Assembly: GCA_003550325.1 (NCBI GenBank)
Contig: QKWP01000107.1
Location: 356,542 to 420,541, forward strand
Reading direction: 5' to 3'
Length of the DNA stretch: 64,000 nt
Source of the DNA: Gigaspora rosea
Lineage: Eukaryota; Glomeromycota; Glomeromycetes; Diversisporales; Gigasporaceae
Shown here: piece after piece, positions 11,779 through 22,858 of the stretch
How the letters are laid out: every line of letters starts with the position of its first letter
Position numbering within the stretch: position 1 is the stretch's first letter
Position numbers and translations under genes: made by a program
The notes under the pieces: model-generated
Databases searched by the model: none
What the model was told of the DNA's origin: nothing
What the model saw: the letters and a program-made list of their open reading frames with translations, nothing else

Positions 11779-12551
11779 AAGACCTGCGGGCCGATAGCAT
11801 AAGTGGTTACGCTCCCAGGTCGCCAAATGTAAGGTCACTAGTTCAACTCCCACTAGGGACATGAAAAACTATATGCGATCACGAGAGGAAGGGCTGAACT
11901 AGGATGCCAGGACCACAGTTGGTTAATTTAACCACATTGGTTTGTTTGTGCTGCTAAATTTCGGAAATAATGGATACTACTAGTGGAATTCTGGTTGAAT
12001 AAGAATAAATGTATACTTCCGATGGGATTCCGGTTAAATGGTAACATGATAAAAAAAGTGGCATAGTTGCACAAACCCAATAAGAAAAAAGATCTCAGAT
12101 GAACTCAGGATGGGCTCAGCCCTAACCCGAAACGGAAGGAGAACAAAACTTTGGAAGGCCGAAGGAAAAATGTACCGAGAATTTCCCTCTGCCCCGGTCG
12201 GTATAAACGACTAGAGGTCTTGGTTGAAGTTTGAAGCTGAAACTTCGGAAGGCTAAAGGAAGAAAGTACTGAGATGTCCTTGTCCTCCCTGTGCCCTGGT
12301 CAGTACGGACGACCCGAGGTTCCGGAAGAAGTTGGAAATCCGAAGACACTGCCGGTGGATTGGGTAACCAAAATGAGTGATATCTGGGTAATTGAGTACA
12401 GAATTAGGTAGTATAACTAGTCACAAATAAGTAACAATATAGAAATATAATTTAAAATTGTACGACCTTAATGTACAAAAATAACAAAGACCTTAATAAA
12501 TGAGTGCCATATGCGCCCTAACTGCCATGAGCTGAAGGGTTAATAAAAAAA
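11779..12551 (+). mobile_element. tRNA-headed SINE, full length with poly(A) tail
   Basis: Near the left end lie an A-box-like TAGCATAAGTGG (11795-11806) and a B-box-like AGTTCAACTCC (11840-11850), with a spacing expected for a tRNA gene carrying a long variable arm. The right end is an A run (12545-12551). The block is flanked by the perfect 12-bp direct repeat AAGTCTGATTAA at 11767-11778 and 12552-12563. These are the hallmarks of a pol III-transcribed retroposon moved by LINE machinery. At 773 bp it is long for a SINE. The body holds two internal duplications: about 30 bp (GGAATTCTGGTTGAAT / GGGATTCCGGTTAAAT) and about 105 bp (from ACTTTGGAAGGC to the second ACTTCGGAAGGC). The higher GC suggests recent arrival. 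The tRNA part does not fold as a functional tRNA. The 75-codon minus-strand frame at 12122-12349 lies in the duplicated body and is not a gene. Confidence 0.8.
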
Positions 12552-12563
12552 AAGTCTGATTAA

Positions 12564-13840
12564 GGGTAGAGGATATGATGATCATTTTCATATATAGAAA
12601 TGTGGTAATTTTTTTTTGTATAACGCATGTAGAAAATCATAGATCTAGAATTTTTTATGATAAATCGATCTTTTAATTTTTTTTTTTAACTTATTCTTTT
12701 TTAATATATCCTAGGTACGTATTAATCGTCGCTGGTGTCACCGGTTTTGGTGTCATCGTGTTATTGGAGCTTTGTTGCAATCTCGTCTCTTTCGGTGTCG
12801 TAGTTTTTGACGTTGCTGTTTAAATGTTTTTGTGAATGCGGATTTTCTCGTTTGTGCGGTTCCAGGTCGCTTTCGGTATTACTATGGATATGGATTTTGT
12901 TATTTAAGTAGTTTCGTGTCGCCGCTTTATGGGAGTTTTGTTGACGTTAAATCTTGAACCAGAAAGAAGAAGATGTACTTTACACGAACGTTTGTGGGCC
13001 GCTTTTAGATCAGAAAAATAGAAACGCTAGCAGGTACAGGAACAATACGCTAGCGTCTTTGAATGTTTTTGATTAGTGAAATTCTTCTGTTGTTTTTTAA
13101 TTCCAATGATTAAGAAATGATTCTTTATACTTACAGGTTGTATTTAGAGTTAGGAAATTAAAAATCAGGTTTGGTTTAAGAAAATAGGATCGGGCAGGTA
13201 GAAATGGATTTTAGCTATAAATAGGGTTTGAATAAAAATGCAATCATGTCATTAGAAATAGATACTTACTAGTAGTTAGAAGTTTAGGGCAAAAAAATAG
13301 GAACGTATAGTTTGTATTTAAAAATAAAGTTACTAAAATAAGAACGGGTTTTAGTTAAAAACAAATTATGTACTTTAAATAATATGAAAATAAATAAGTA
13401 AATAAATAAAGAATTGTATTTTATTTGTAATACTAAGAATTATTACAAAGCGAATTATTATTATTATTATTATTATTTTATAATTTATTAAAAAAACGAA
13501 AATTTACATCATAAACTTGTATCTAATGTTCTAACATTACCCTTAATAATAATATATGTTCCACATCACAATCTCATACTATATCTTATGTAGTCTAATC
13601 TAAAAACTTAGATATCTCTAACTACACAACACAATTCTATAAAAAAATCTCTTTTCGATCTTGATATATGCAGTATATTATGAGTTTCCTACATATCTAA
13701 GTTTTTATAGCCTAAAAAAAATGAAAATTTAAATTAATTACTATGATATATGTATTTTTTTTTTGAAACTTTTATATAACGTATACAATAAAAATTTACA
13801 TAATACCCTTCACTTATATTACCTGTGCTAAATCATCATT
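12564..13840. other. Intergenic DNA with a GC-richer unrecognised patch
   Basis: The stretch 12715-13040 has more GC than its surroundings and repeats GGTGTC(A/G)(C/T)CG-like motifs, but no frame stays open for a useful length. It could be the decayed edge of an element or an untranslated region. A (TTA)n microsatellite occupies about 13448-13475. Confidence 0.35.
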
Positions 13841-15110
13841 CTAAATGTTTTTACTTTCTTTTGTACTGTAAATGAGATTTTGGCAAGGTAATGACTTGAA
13901 ACTTCTTACATTCGGTAGAAAAGTCATCATAAAAGCTTGTTCTTTAGAATTTAGTATTAAGAGTAATGCGCTTATAAGTCTTTCATCTTGAAGCTGGTGT
14001 TTTAGTTCACTCCATAATACTGGTATAATAATTCTACACCATTGACAATTTACTAGGCACACGAAAGTAAGTTCTTGCAGCAGAGGTTATTTAAGATTAA
14101 ATGACTGCACTCAAGAGGTACTAATGTTATCATATTGAGATAAAATTTAGAAGAATTTTAGCACGTACGTACGTGTTGAGGATTCTGAGTCAAAATATTG
14201 TGTCTCTTGGTGCCTCTCATTTCATATACCTTTCTATTTAACGAACAATACGTATATACTGCCATAAGGGGTTTTTATACCACGGCAAAGTTCAGTTGGT
14301 TTTTTTAACAAATGCGGGAATATGATTGGGTAGCTATTTATTCTAGAAGTCGATAGAATTAATTACTACCCAGAAAATTTCAAGGGAACTTTTAGGGTAA
14401 CTCAGAAAATTTCGGGTTAACCCAGAAAAGTTTTACAGCATATACAAGTATATTTTTTTAAATGAAACTGTTTCTAGAAATTTCCCTACTATAACTAGAG
14501 GTTTTAATTTACATGCCACGAAATTTTGGCAAGGGTTAGTCGTGAACTTAAAAATTTTTATCAGGGGCGTATTTTTAAAACATATAATTTTCACTTGTAC
14601 TACAAAAATCATATGAAAAATGATCGACATACCATACCCTCTACCCTTAAATTCTGAAGGCAGTTAGAGATTAACAATCAAGATCACAGAGTTCAATTAT
14701 TGTTGGATAAATGAGGTAATCAATAGCGTATTCACAGGATTTATCTATATATGGGGTTGATTACTAATCTACTTTTACTTTTATATTGATTGCAACAGAT
14801 AGATTTTTTGGGTATCATGGGGATAAGATAAACTAATACAATGATCAAGTTTACAAGAACAATAGTATTTTCTTATGGGACAACTAAGTATACGTTTTAT
14901 TTATATAACAAGGAAATAGTACAAAGAGTAAAGTCCAGAGCTAACACTTCTACTCGAATTTCAAAGGTTACAACTCTCTAAGTCCAACTCCAATGAGTTA
15001 TCAACTCTTGACTTGAACTCAAACTCAAACTCCGTTTTTTTCTTCTGTTAGGCGAGCTTAAGGCTCTTATATACTTTTTGATTAGAGACTAAAAAGCTAC
15101 AAAAGATTCT
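13841..15110. other. Intergenic DNA, nothing recognised
   Basis: Frames of 65-73 codons at 13841-14062 and 14433-14630 show no domain, and their base composition matches the surroundings. A short ACGT repeat is at 14164-14174. Confidence 0.4.
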
Positions 15111-15111
15111 T

Positions 15112-15232
15112 TTTACTATTTTACATCTTTTACATCTTTTACATCTTTTATATCTTTTATATCTTTTATATCTTTTATATCTTTTATATCTTTTATATCT
15201 TTTATATCTTTTATATTTTTTATATCTTTTGA
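15112..15232. repeat. 9-bp minisatellite, (TTTTAYATC)n
   Basis: About thirteen tandem units; the first few read TTTTACATC and the rest TTTTATATC, a pattern expected from stepwise slippage or unequal exchange. Confidence 0.9.
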
Positions 15233-15239
15233 TTAAAAA

Positions 15240-15500
15240 GATTTAATAGATATAAGAGATTCATAATCATCAATCCCTTCTAATACTAATTACTAAAAAT
15301 AGTATACATATATTAAAAAGATAAGAGAAATAGACAATAAAAATTAAGCACAGCCCAAAGTTAGATTGCGCTAGATCAATTTGCCCATCACAACGTCTAA
15401 AGCCATGTCCAGTATGTGTTTTTGATTTTTTAATTAAAGCTAGGGTAAGGGTTAATTTGGGGTTAGGGTTAGGGCATGTCTTATAGTAAAATTGCCCTCC
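15240..15500 (+). repeat. TTAGGG tract with shared cassette
   Basis: AGGGTAAGGGTTAATTTGGGG and two TTAGGG units (15446-15476) are followed by CATGTCTTATAGTAAAATTGCC. This order, TTAGGG then TTATAGTAAAATT, matches 16240 and 34050. The two overlapping minus-strand frames (15270-15712) run through the repeat and have no recognisable domain. Confidence 0.5.
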
Positions 15501-15714
15501 TGACATTTTTTATTAATGCACCAAGATGGGTTTAGACTGTTGTTTTTTGTATTTTTTTCAACTTTCGCTTTTTTTTCGCTGTTTTCTTCGGGCTGATCCA
15601 TGTCGATCAAAATAAACAATCCTATTGGCTCTATGTCATGTGATGGTTTAGTAATGATTTTCTCAAAATCATGTGATTTTCCCGAAGCTACCTTTTGCTG
15701 TGGGTCCCCCAAAT

Positions 15715-15850
15715 GTAATTACTAAAAATTTACTGCAGATCAACAAAAATTTTACCACATATCCCACTAATTTTGAAATCAGCTGTAATGCTTAAAAAAA
15801 ATGAAGTAATAACATGAGCAAAAAATGTAGTAATCAGTGCGGGTAACCAA
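15715..15850 (-). repeat. Inverted copy of the repeat at 10965-11100
   Basis: ATTACTAAAAATTTACTGCAG, GATCAACAAAAATTTTACCA and TTTGAAATCAGC read as the reverse complement of the block at 10965-11100. This is one diverged member of a dispersed family. Confidence 0.6.
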
Positions 15851-15920
15851 CTGATTATCAAATATGATTAGAAATTGGGTCAAAATCAAACCCCCGTCAG
15901 AAATAAAAATTTTTGATCAA

Positions 15921-16412
15921 CACCGTATTCTTCCAAAAATAGGCACCTTGTTTTTACTAAAGAGATCTTATTTTCAGGTATAATCTCAACTAATAATTTG
16001 ATATTTAGTTGCTTACTTCGATTATATAAAGGGTGCTTATTTTCGGTATATATGAATTATAGAGGGTGCTTATTTTCGGGTGCCGGTCAAAATTCCGACA
16101 AATAGAATCCCGACAGGTCATAATCCCGACAAAAAATCCTGACAGTAAAAATCCCGACAATACCGACAACATAAAACTATTAAGTTTATTTAAGTTAGAT
16201 TAGGGTTAGAGTAAGTGCTTAGGTTAGGGTTAGGGTGAGCACCTAGATTAGGGATTAGTTTAGGCGATTTTATAGTAAATTGCTCAAGAAAAGCTTGTTT
16301 TTGATTGTCGGGATTTTTGATTGTTGGGATTTTTTTGTCGGGATTATGACCTGTCGGGATTTTGTTTGTCGGGATTTTGACCCAAACCCCTTATTTTCGG
16401 AGGAATACGGTA
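15921..16412. mobile_element. TIR MITE with ACCGTATTC ends, split by a foldback
   Basis: The left end ACCGTATTCTTCCAAAAATAGG is matched by CTTATTTTCGGAGGAATACGGT at the right. Subterminal GGTGCTTATTTTCGG copies lie at 16031, 16064 and in part at the right end. The element is broken by the foldback at 16085-16382. The end resembles the ACCGTATTTGCGC end of the MITE in the P450 intron. Confidence 0.6.
16085..16382. repeat. Foldback of GTCGGGATT repeats with a TTAGGG centre
   Basis: The left arm holds five AATCCCGACA-type copies and the right arm five TGTCGGGATT copies. The outermost motif is GGTCAAAATTCCGAC / GTCGGGATTTTGACC. The centre (16197-16260) carries TTAGGG units, then GCGATTTTATAGTAAATTGC and AAGAAAAG. 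It is nested in 15921-16412. Confidence 0.7.
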
Positions 16413-16771
16413 GTTGAGCCTATTGCATGTGAGATGACATCTGGCTCAATTTAAACAAATGGTATGCCAAGTGAAATGTCAAATTTTATGTAGTGCCACT
16501 TACTTTAGTCAGCAATATTAGTCATAAGAAAGGAAATTTATTCATTGTTCATTTGAATTAATTCTGTATGTACACTTGAAAGAAATTTCTGCTATTTTTC
16601 ATTGTATGAACAATATTTTATATAAATAGCTTTATAAAAGAAAAAAAAAATCCCAAAATCGTAACGAATTATAAAAAAAATCCCCAAATGTAAAAATTTA
16701 AAAAACTTCCAACTACAAAAATTAAAAAAAAAACATCAAATTGTAAAAATAAATTTTCAAAAATATCAAGA
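16413..16771. other. 3' flank of the P450 gene
   Basis: A-rich intergenic DNA with no recognised element. The P450 stop codon is at 16772-16774 on the minus strand. Confidence 0.5.
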
Positions 16772-19136
16772 TTAAACAAACTTCCTTTTCCGAATCTTAA
16801 CTTCTAATTGTTGACAACTCTTTGTAGTTGCATAATGACTTTTTATTGGAGCATTCATATCTACCAACTCCACTTCCCAGTTTCGGTATAACAACACTAA
16901 AAAACTTTTTAATTGTATCATCGCTAGGGCTTTTCCAGGGCATACTCGGAGTCCACCTCCGAATGCCTGGAAATATTGATTAGATTTTCTTGAATCAATT
17001 GATGATTTGAGAAATCGTTCTGGATTAAACCCATTAGGGTTAATCCAATGTGCATGATGAGAATTTATTACTTGGTAATTGAGTAAAAATTGAGTATATT
17101 TTGGAAAAGCATAGCCACCAATTTCGCAAGGTTCATTCGACATTCTATAGTTTGATGAAGCCGTTGAGTAGATACGCATTACTAATATATAGAGAGAAAT
17201 TTCAATAGAAAGAATTATTAAATATTAGGTTCTTATAATAAACTCAACATGTAACACAAGATACATGGTAGAAATTGTATTTAAAAGTTACGACTAAGGA
17301 TGTGAATTTTTCCAAACAGCTAAGTTTCCTACCGGTAGCTACCGTTAGTTACTAAGACATGATTAGTATCAACAGGCCCACGAAATATCTATAGGTTTTT
17401 TTGCAGATTGTTTCCATTTTTGGTAATACATATGCGTATTTTTGATATTTTTGTTTTTAGTAATATGTTAAGATTTTTTGTAAATCCTTACATATCTCGG
17501 GGGTCCTGTATCAAGCGCATGAAATGTGCACTTATGGAGGTCTAAGTCCGAATTTTAATAAACCTTTGTTTTTTTTTTAATTTACCGGTAAATACACCTA
17601 TGGTAGATACCTACCAGTAACTAACAATTCACATCACAAGTTATGACATACCGTATTTGCGCGTAATAGCGTGCCGGGCGTTTATTGAATCATGGCCCAA
17701 ACTAAGCTTAATTACACCTCTGCGCGTCATTATGCGCAAATACGATAAGTCATAACAGTATCTATAAATCTCTATTTATGTGTTCAAGCAAGTGAAAACG
17801 AATACTTTTATTTTCATACCCTCATAAATAACGGCTTCACAATATTTGAGCTTATTCAAATCTTCAATTTCAAATTTATAATCGGGACTACGTCCAAATG
17901 TATGATCTAATTCCTTTAACAAACATTCTCTTACTGCCGGGTAATGAGCGAGAAAATATACTACGTAGCAAATCGTACTTGGTGTCTTTAAATGTATAAT
18001 TTAAAAAAAGGACATTAGAATGTATACATTTTGCTCACAAGAACAAAAAACTGATAAAGCCTAAAGTATTACTGTTTCAACACCACCACTCATAACATCA
18101 ATTAAAAGCCCTGTAATATCATCATCGGTCATATACTTAGAGTGTACGTTATCCTCATTATATTCGATATTTTTATTAATGCTTCCGTTGTCATTCGTCG
18201 TGAGAATTGTTGCTAATAAATCAGGATATAATCCATTTTGACTATTGTCATATTCATCATCATTATTTACAATTTCAATCTCCTTTCTTCTTTTTTGAAT
18301 AATTTCTTTTATATCTCTTCTTAAAGAATTTCTTTTATCATAAAAGGACTTTACACGTTCCCTAAAACCTGAAAGCATCCTAATAAATTTTGGTGTAAAA
18401 GCAAAAAATAACCAACTTCCAAGATATGCAGTGGTATTCTCAATAAAGGCGTCAGGAGATTTCAAAATGCTTTTAGGTATATTTTGAAGAAGTAAAGAAT
18501 TTTGAGAAGGGGTGGAATTATAGATTGCTAATGAATGAACATTCTGATTTGTGAACAAAAATAATGTTATATCAGTTGACCAAGCGGAGACCCACTTTGA
18601 AAAGTCCAGTATTTCACCATTATTATCATTACCCAAAATTTCATATTCTTTCAAATAAGTTTCCATCTCCTCCCAAACGACCTGAATATGCTCTAAAGCA
18701 TAGCCTAAAAATTTCTGGTTTGTTAAAAATTTTGTTACAAGTCTTCTGTTAAATTTCCAAAGTTCCCAATTCCTAATAAATGATAATCCTTCCCGAGTAG
18801 CGTTGATTTCATCTAATCCATTATTTGGAGTTGTACGAAGAAGAAATTTATTTGGTTTATTATAAATTGTTTCACAGAGGTCTCCTCGACATACCCAAAT
18901 ACATCGTTCATTGCACATGTAGACCTCGTAGATGTCACCATATATTTTATGCAAGTAGCTAGACCAAGCGATCAGGTCACCAGGGTAAGTTAAAAAGCTA
19001 AAGATGTTACCAATTATTGGAAGCGGAAATGGACCTGGAAGTGGTGATTGACGGGTATAGTATGCATAATGAAATAAATGATGTAAAAAAGAAAAGATAA
19101 AGTAGTTAACAAAATTAATGTTTCTATATCAAACAT
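16772..19136 (-). CDS. Cytochrome P450 monooxygenase, three exons, 5' end frameshifted
   Basis: A microsomal-type P450, expected to use haem, O2 and electrons from a P450 reductase at the ER membrane; the substrate cannot be told. Exons: 19136-18073, 17985-17820 and 17181-16772; both introns are GT-AG. Exon 1 shows the proline-rich hinge PLPGPFPLPIIGN, the C-helix WKFNR (WxxxR) and ends in the I-helix SGGVET. Exon 2 carries the region after the I-helix up to the E of the K-helix. Splicing G|TA rebuilds E-V-M-R (ExxR) across intron 2. Exon 3 has NPERF and the haem loop FGGGLRVCPG with its cysteine ligand. About 540 residues, normal for the class. Oddity: the hydrophobic N-terminal anchor (ATG at 19134-19136) lies in a different frame from the hinge. 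The hinge frame has no ATG after an upstream TGA, so a one-base indel near the T run at about 19084, or a sequencing error, is likely. Downstream domains are intact. Confidence 0.88.
17295..17639. mobile_element. hAT-type MITE in P450 intron 2
   Basis: Ends TAAGGATGTGAATT and AATTCACATCACAA are inverted. The flanks GTTACGAC (17287-17294) and GTTATGAC (17640-17647) are an 8-bp target duplication with one mismatch. The interior is rich in TACCGGTAGCTACC-like motifs. The intron copy at 24893 onward holds a related, shorter version. Confidence 0.65.
17651..17745. mobile_element. 95-bp MITE with CCGTATTTGCGC ends in P450 intron 2
   Basis: CCGTATTTGCGCGTAATAGC and its inverted partner ATTATGCGCAAATACGA are bordered by TA on each side. 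The duplicated intron at 24.8 kb lacks this GC-rich block between TTATGGCTTA and TGTCATAAC, giving an empty-site comparison. TA duplication points to a mariner-type source. Confidence 0.75.
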
Positions 19137-20997
19137 TTTGATTATATTCTATTTTTTTATAAGTTTAATTGAAGACTTTAAATACAAAAGTGAAGTTCTT
19201 TAATATGTAACCAGAGTGCTTCAATTGAAATGACATTACTAGCGTAACAAATAATATTTTGAGACTTAATGCATGTACAACCACGTATACGTACACCCAA
19301 ATTAAAGCGTATAATGCTCAGAACTGAGAGTGGCTCTAGTGAAGAAAAAATCTAAAGTAAAAGCTTAAAGCTGATTGGTGTTGATACTGGTCACGGTTAT
19401 ATCTCATAATATCACTAAAATTTTATGTAATGCAAAACTTCTGATTTTAGAGATCGGCTAAAGTGGAATTTAACCAAAATTAATGGAGATAATAAGTTCT
19501 CAAAAATAACAACTGTTGCGCCGAGAATCACTGCATATCATTGACTAGTAGTTTTCTGGATGCATAATAAGGCTGGTCTTCAGTATGAAAATGTCATATT
19601 TCCCTATTTCTTTTCATTTGTGATTCGATCCTTGCTGTTACAAATCATGTGATTACAAAAGCAAATTTGCCTCAATTATTTTATATAAGATAAAGGTCAA
19701 CTAACGTATTGGAGGTATGTTAAATATGTCCTCAATAGCTCAGTATGCATTGAATAGTCACTATATTACGTAATCTAGGCGCAAAGAAACTGAAAATTCC
19801 AGGTTATTGAGATTGATAATTTAGGAAATTTATATTTATGGTTCTACTAACTTTATGCATTATCTATATATAGAGGGATTGATGCACCGTAAAATTACGA
19901 TCTAAACTTGTATCAATATTGTCTGAGCTAATGTTTACTACATTTGGGAAGTGTTTAAAAATTGTATCATGTACCGGGAAGTGATATTGAATACCAGGAA
20001 CGGGGAGATACTGAAAATTCACGAAGTGTATAGTTGGTTATACGGCAAATTAAGAGGCGTGCGTCCGCATATTAAAAGGTGAATGCATATTGATAGCATC
20101 GCATGTTGCACCTTCACCGAGCATGTGTATTACTTTCTTCTATATCCGGACAGCATCTGCCCCATCATGAATTACTGTTTAACCTGTTAACGTGACTAGT
20201 ACTTCAGTATAATAAGATATCTGATTATTAAAAGAAAAAAAATAAATCCGATTATCCATAGAATGGAATTATAAATGCTATAGCAACTAATAGTAAAAAT
20301 GTGCTTTTTAGACGTAAATATCGTGGCCCGATGCACATTTGCATATCTATTCGCTCAATATTTGGCATTTTTCATTTTTTTTCGTAGAATTTTTTATTGG
20401 GCTGATTAAATGATAATCTCTGATTATCAAAGAAGAATTTGTTAATCATTAATGCTCTCTTAAAATCATGAAACGTAAATTTCCCAAATTTGCTTCTGTT
20501 GTTTGATTACCTAATATTTTGAGCGAAAAAATAGCTAAAAAAAAGTCAATCAAATGGTTTACTAATTTGAAAGCGTTTTGTATAATGGTCTTAAGTTTAA
20601 GAACAAGTGCAAACAAGAACAATAACTCTGCAATAGATAAAAGAAAATTCATAAGAATGTTATCACAATTCAAATTCTAGCAATTGTATCATGATAGTAC
20701 CAAATCAACCTTAATCACATACAGTATTGCGTATCTATTTGTAACAAAATTCTTTATGGTAAATCATAGTACTGTAGTACTGTAGTAAAAGCATAGCCGC
20801 ATGTGATACATTTGGAAAAATCCGGTTTAATGTACCGGAGATGAATTTACCAGGAACGTAGTGAAACGGAGTGTATAGTCTAATTCATATTTTGCGTTCG
20901 TCCACTAATTCTGATTGGATGCAATAATCGAATGATTTCATTACATAATGATCACATTCTTGCTAATTGAAAATCAAAATCAAGTTTGGATCTTGAT
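19137..20997. other. 5' flank of the P450 gene and intergenic DNA
   Basis: The first 100 bases hold TATA-like sequences on the minus strand (TATAAAAAAAT near 19160, TATTTAAAG near 19185), but position alone does not prove a promoter. CCAGGAACG motifs occur at 19998 and 20850; the motif returns at 42745 and inverted at 45370. No gene is recognised; the 74-codon frame at 20449-20673 has no support. Confidence 0.4.
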
Positions 20998-20998
20998 T

Positions 20999-21230
20999 AG
21001 GGATGGGTTCGGTCGGGTCATGACCGGTCAATAACCATAACCGATATTGACCGGCCGGACCGGTCAAAATTATGGCTGATAATAAATGAACTCATCTGCA
21101 TCATCTGATAAATAGAAAACCCGTCGTTTATAATTGTGGTCAAATTTGCAGATCGTTTGACCAGAACCAGAACAAACCAATTTTAAATCTGGTCAAATGA
21201 TCTGCAATTTTAACAAAAATTAAGGATTAT
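20999..21230. repeat. MITE-like block of GACCGG/GGTCAA motifs
   Basis: It starts TAGGGATGGGTTCGGTCGGG, like hAT-type MITE ends here (TAGGAATGTGAGC at 22664, TAGTGATGCC at 60603). It then repeats GACCGGTCAA motifs in both orientations. The right end was not identified. Confidence 0.4.
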
Positions 21231-21234
21231 GGTT

Positions 21235-21748
21235 GACGATTTGACGAATAACGAAACCTATGACGAATGATGAGACCGATGACGATTGATGAAGCATATG
21301 AATAGTAATTTTTTTCATAATATAAATAAAACAGTAAATATAGCATTGATGTTTTCTTGTTACATTATTTTATCTTCTCATTTTTCAATTTTTTATATCT
21401 ACACATTTACCTGAAATTACCCGAAGAAGGCTTTACCTCCCGGAAGTGCCCTGTTGACTGACGGAGACGACAATAAAATAAACATCGTTATAATAAATAA
21501 CATTAAATTGAAAAATATTAAAGGTTTAGTACATCCATAGTTCATTATAAAGCAGCTCTCGAAGAAAATCTCATTTGATAATGGAATCGTCAAGGACTTC
21601 GTGATTTGGCAAGAAAACACTTCATTATCAATTAAATTTACTGTGATTTCATATTGGCAAGCGAAACTTTGAATTATAATTTTGAAACCCTTAAAATTCA
21701 GTATCTAGAGGTTGTTACAAAGAAGCTCGTTGAAAGAGAATTAACTGG
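21235..21748. other. Intergenic DNA, TGACGAA motifs at the left
   Basis: TGACGAATAACGAAACC, TGACGAATGATGAGACC and TGACGATTGATGAAGC follow each other at 21234-21298. The rest shows no gene; frames at 21417-21620 and 21654-21857 have no domain, and the latter runs into the next element. Confidence 0.4.
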
Positions 21749-22433
21749 CCCTATAAGAAAAGTGGTACGGGTTGTGGTACGGGTTGGTGTCAGGAATGCT
21801 CGAAATGGCACGGATCTTGTGGCACATACAGGAACGTTTTACGGAATGGTACGGTAAAAATGGCACGGACATTGCGGCAAAGGGTGGCACGTAATATCAC
21901 GTCATATGAAATGGCACGTTCAGATGGCACGTTCAGATGACACGTATCTGTACGTTACACGTGTTGGCTCGTGATACGTGTTGGCTCGTTTCGTGGAGAG
22001 CGAAAGATCAGTAAAGGATTTTTTTTTTAAAAAAAAGAGCGATATCTCATGATTTCACTAATGAAGCTTCCCTGTGTGTCTTAACAAAAAAAATCCTTAC
22101 AAAATTTTGCTTCATATGCAGTTAGCTTATTCATCTTATATTGATTACTTATGTAAATTTATGATTTAATAGTTAATCCACATAGTTATCACGGTGGCAC
22201 GTGAATTTACGTTCATCACCCGTGCCAAATCCCGTGCCGATTCGACTAGTAAACTGCTGCAAAACCCGAGCCATTTACGGTCCAATTGGCACGTGCACAC
22301 GGTCCCGCACGGTCCACCGAATCCGAACCAACTCGGGACATACCCGTACAAATCCGGACCTTGACCCGTGCCAAAATGACCCGTGCTTATCCGATTCCAT
22401 CCCGTGCCTATACGGTACATTTTCTTATAGGGT
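21749..22433. repeat. Foldback element built of GTGGCACGG motifs
   Basis: The ends CCCTATAAGAAAAGTGGTAC and GTACATTTTCTTATAGGG are inverted. Inside, GGCACGG/GGTACGG motifs fill the left arm and CCCGTGCC/CCGTAC motifs the right arm, around a more ordinary centre (22010-22190). It is about 685 bp. Frames of 84 and 118 codons at 22166-22557 read through the motif array and are not genes. No convincing target duplication was found. Confidence 0.65.
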
Positions 22434-22439
22434 GGTCAA

Positions 22440-22560
22440 ATTGATTCTTCAAAGGTTTTATCAATCGTCATTAGTTTCGTCAATTGCCAAGGTTTCGTCA
22501 AACAATTGTGTTGACGAAACCATTTCGTCATTGAGAAATATTGTCAGGAATCATTAAATG
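22440..22560. repeat. TTTCGTCA-motif cluster
   Basis: At least five TTCGTCA/TGACGAA motifs in both orientations, including TGTTGACGAAACCATTTCGT. The same motif makes up the perfect hairpin at 60603-60715. Confidence 0.5.
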
Positions 22561-22663
22561 TGGTAGGGATGGATTCTTTCAATTTTTTTGATCGCTTTTA
22601 AAAAAATCATATTTTAGTAGGAGTAATGATTTTCGTTTGTTCAATTTCTAATATGATGATTTC

Positions 22664-22850
22664 TAGGAATGTGAGCTGGTCCAGGAACTATTTATTGTTA
22701 CCCCTGTGATGGTCCAGGACCGGTCTCAGATCGTTATTCCTTAATAGGTGTGGGTCACATCCATTAAAAAAATAGTGGTATGAAACTGGTTCAGGACCAT
22801 TACGAGCGTGACAAATAAGCAGCCCTGGCCTGGCCAAGCTAACATCCCTA
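22664..22850. mobile_element. hAT-type MITE with exact 8-bp target duplication
   Basis: Ends TAGGAATGTGAGCTGG and CCAAGCTAACATCCCTA are inverted with few mismatches. ATGATTTC stands on both sides (22656-22663 and 22851-22858). The 187-bp interior repeats GGTCCAGGACC-like motifs. Confidence 0.85.
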
Positions 22851-22858
22851 ATGATTTC

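Noticed and set aside
11791..11860. Possible functional tRNA gene
   Set aside because: A- and B-box-like sequences are present, but the acceptor and anticodon stems do not form, and the block is the head of a longer retroposon with a poly(A) tail and target duplication.
12122..12349. 75-codon minus-strand frame with repeated segments
   Set aside because: Lies in the duplicated body of the SINE; its protein repeat only reflects the 105-bp DNA duplication.
15112..15232. CRISPR-like array
   Set aside because: Units of 9 bp without spacers: a minisatellite in eukaryotic DNA.
22166..22557. Overlapping frames of 84 and 118 codons on opposite strands
   Set aside because: Both read through GTGGCACGG/CCCGTGCC motif repeats of a foldback element; no domain.
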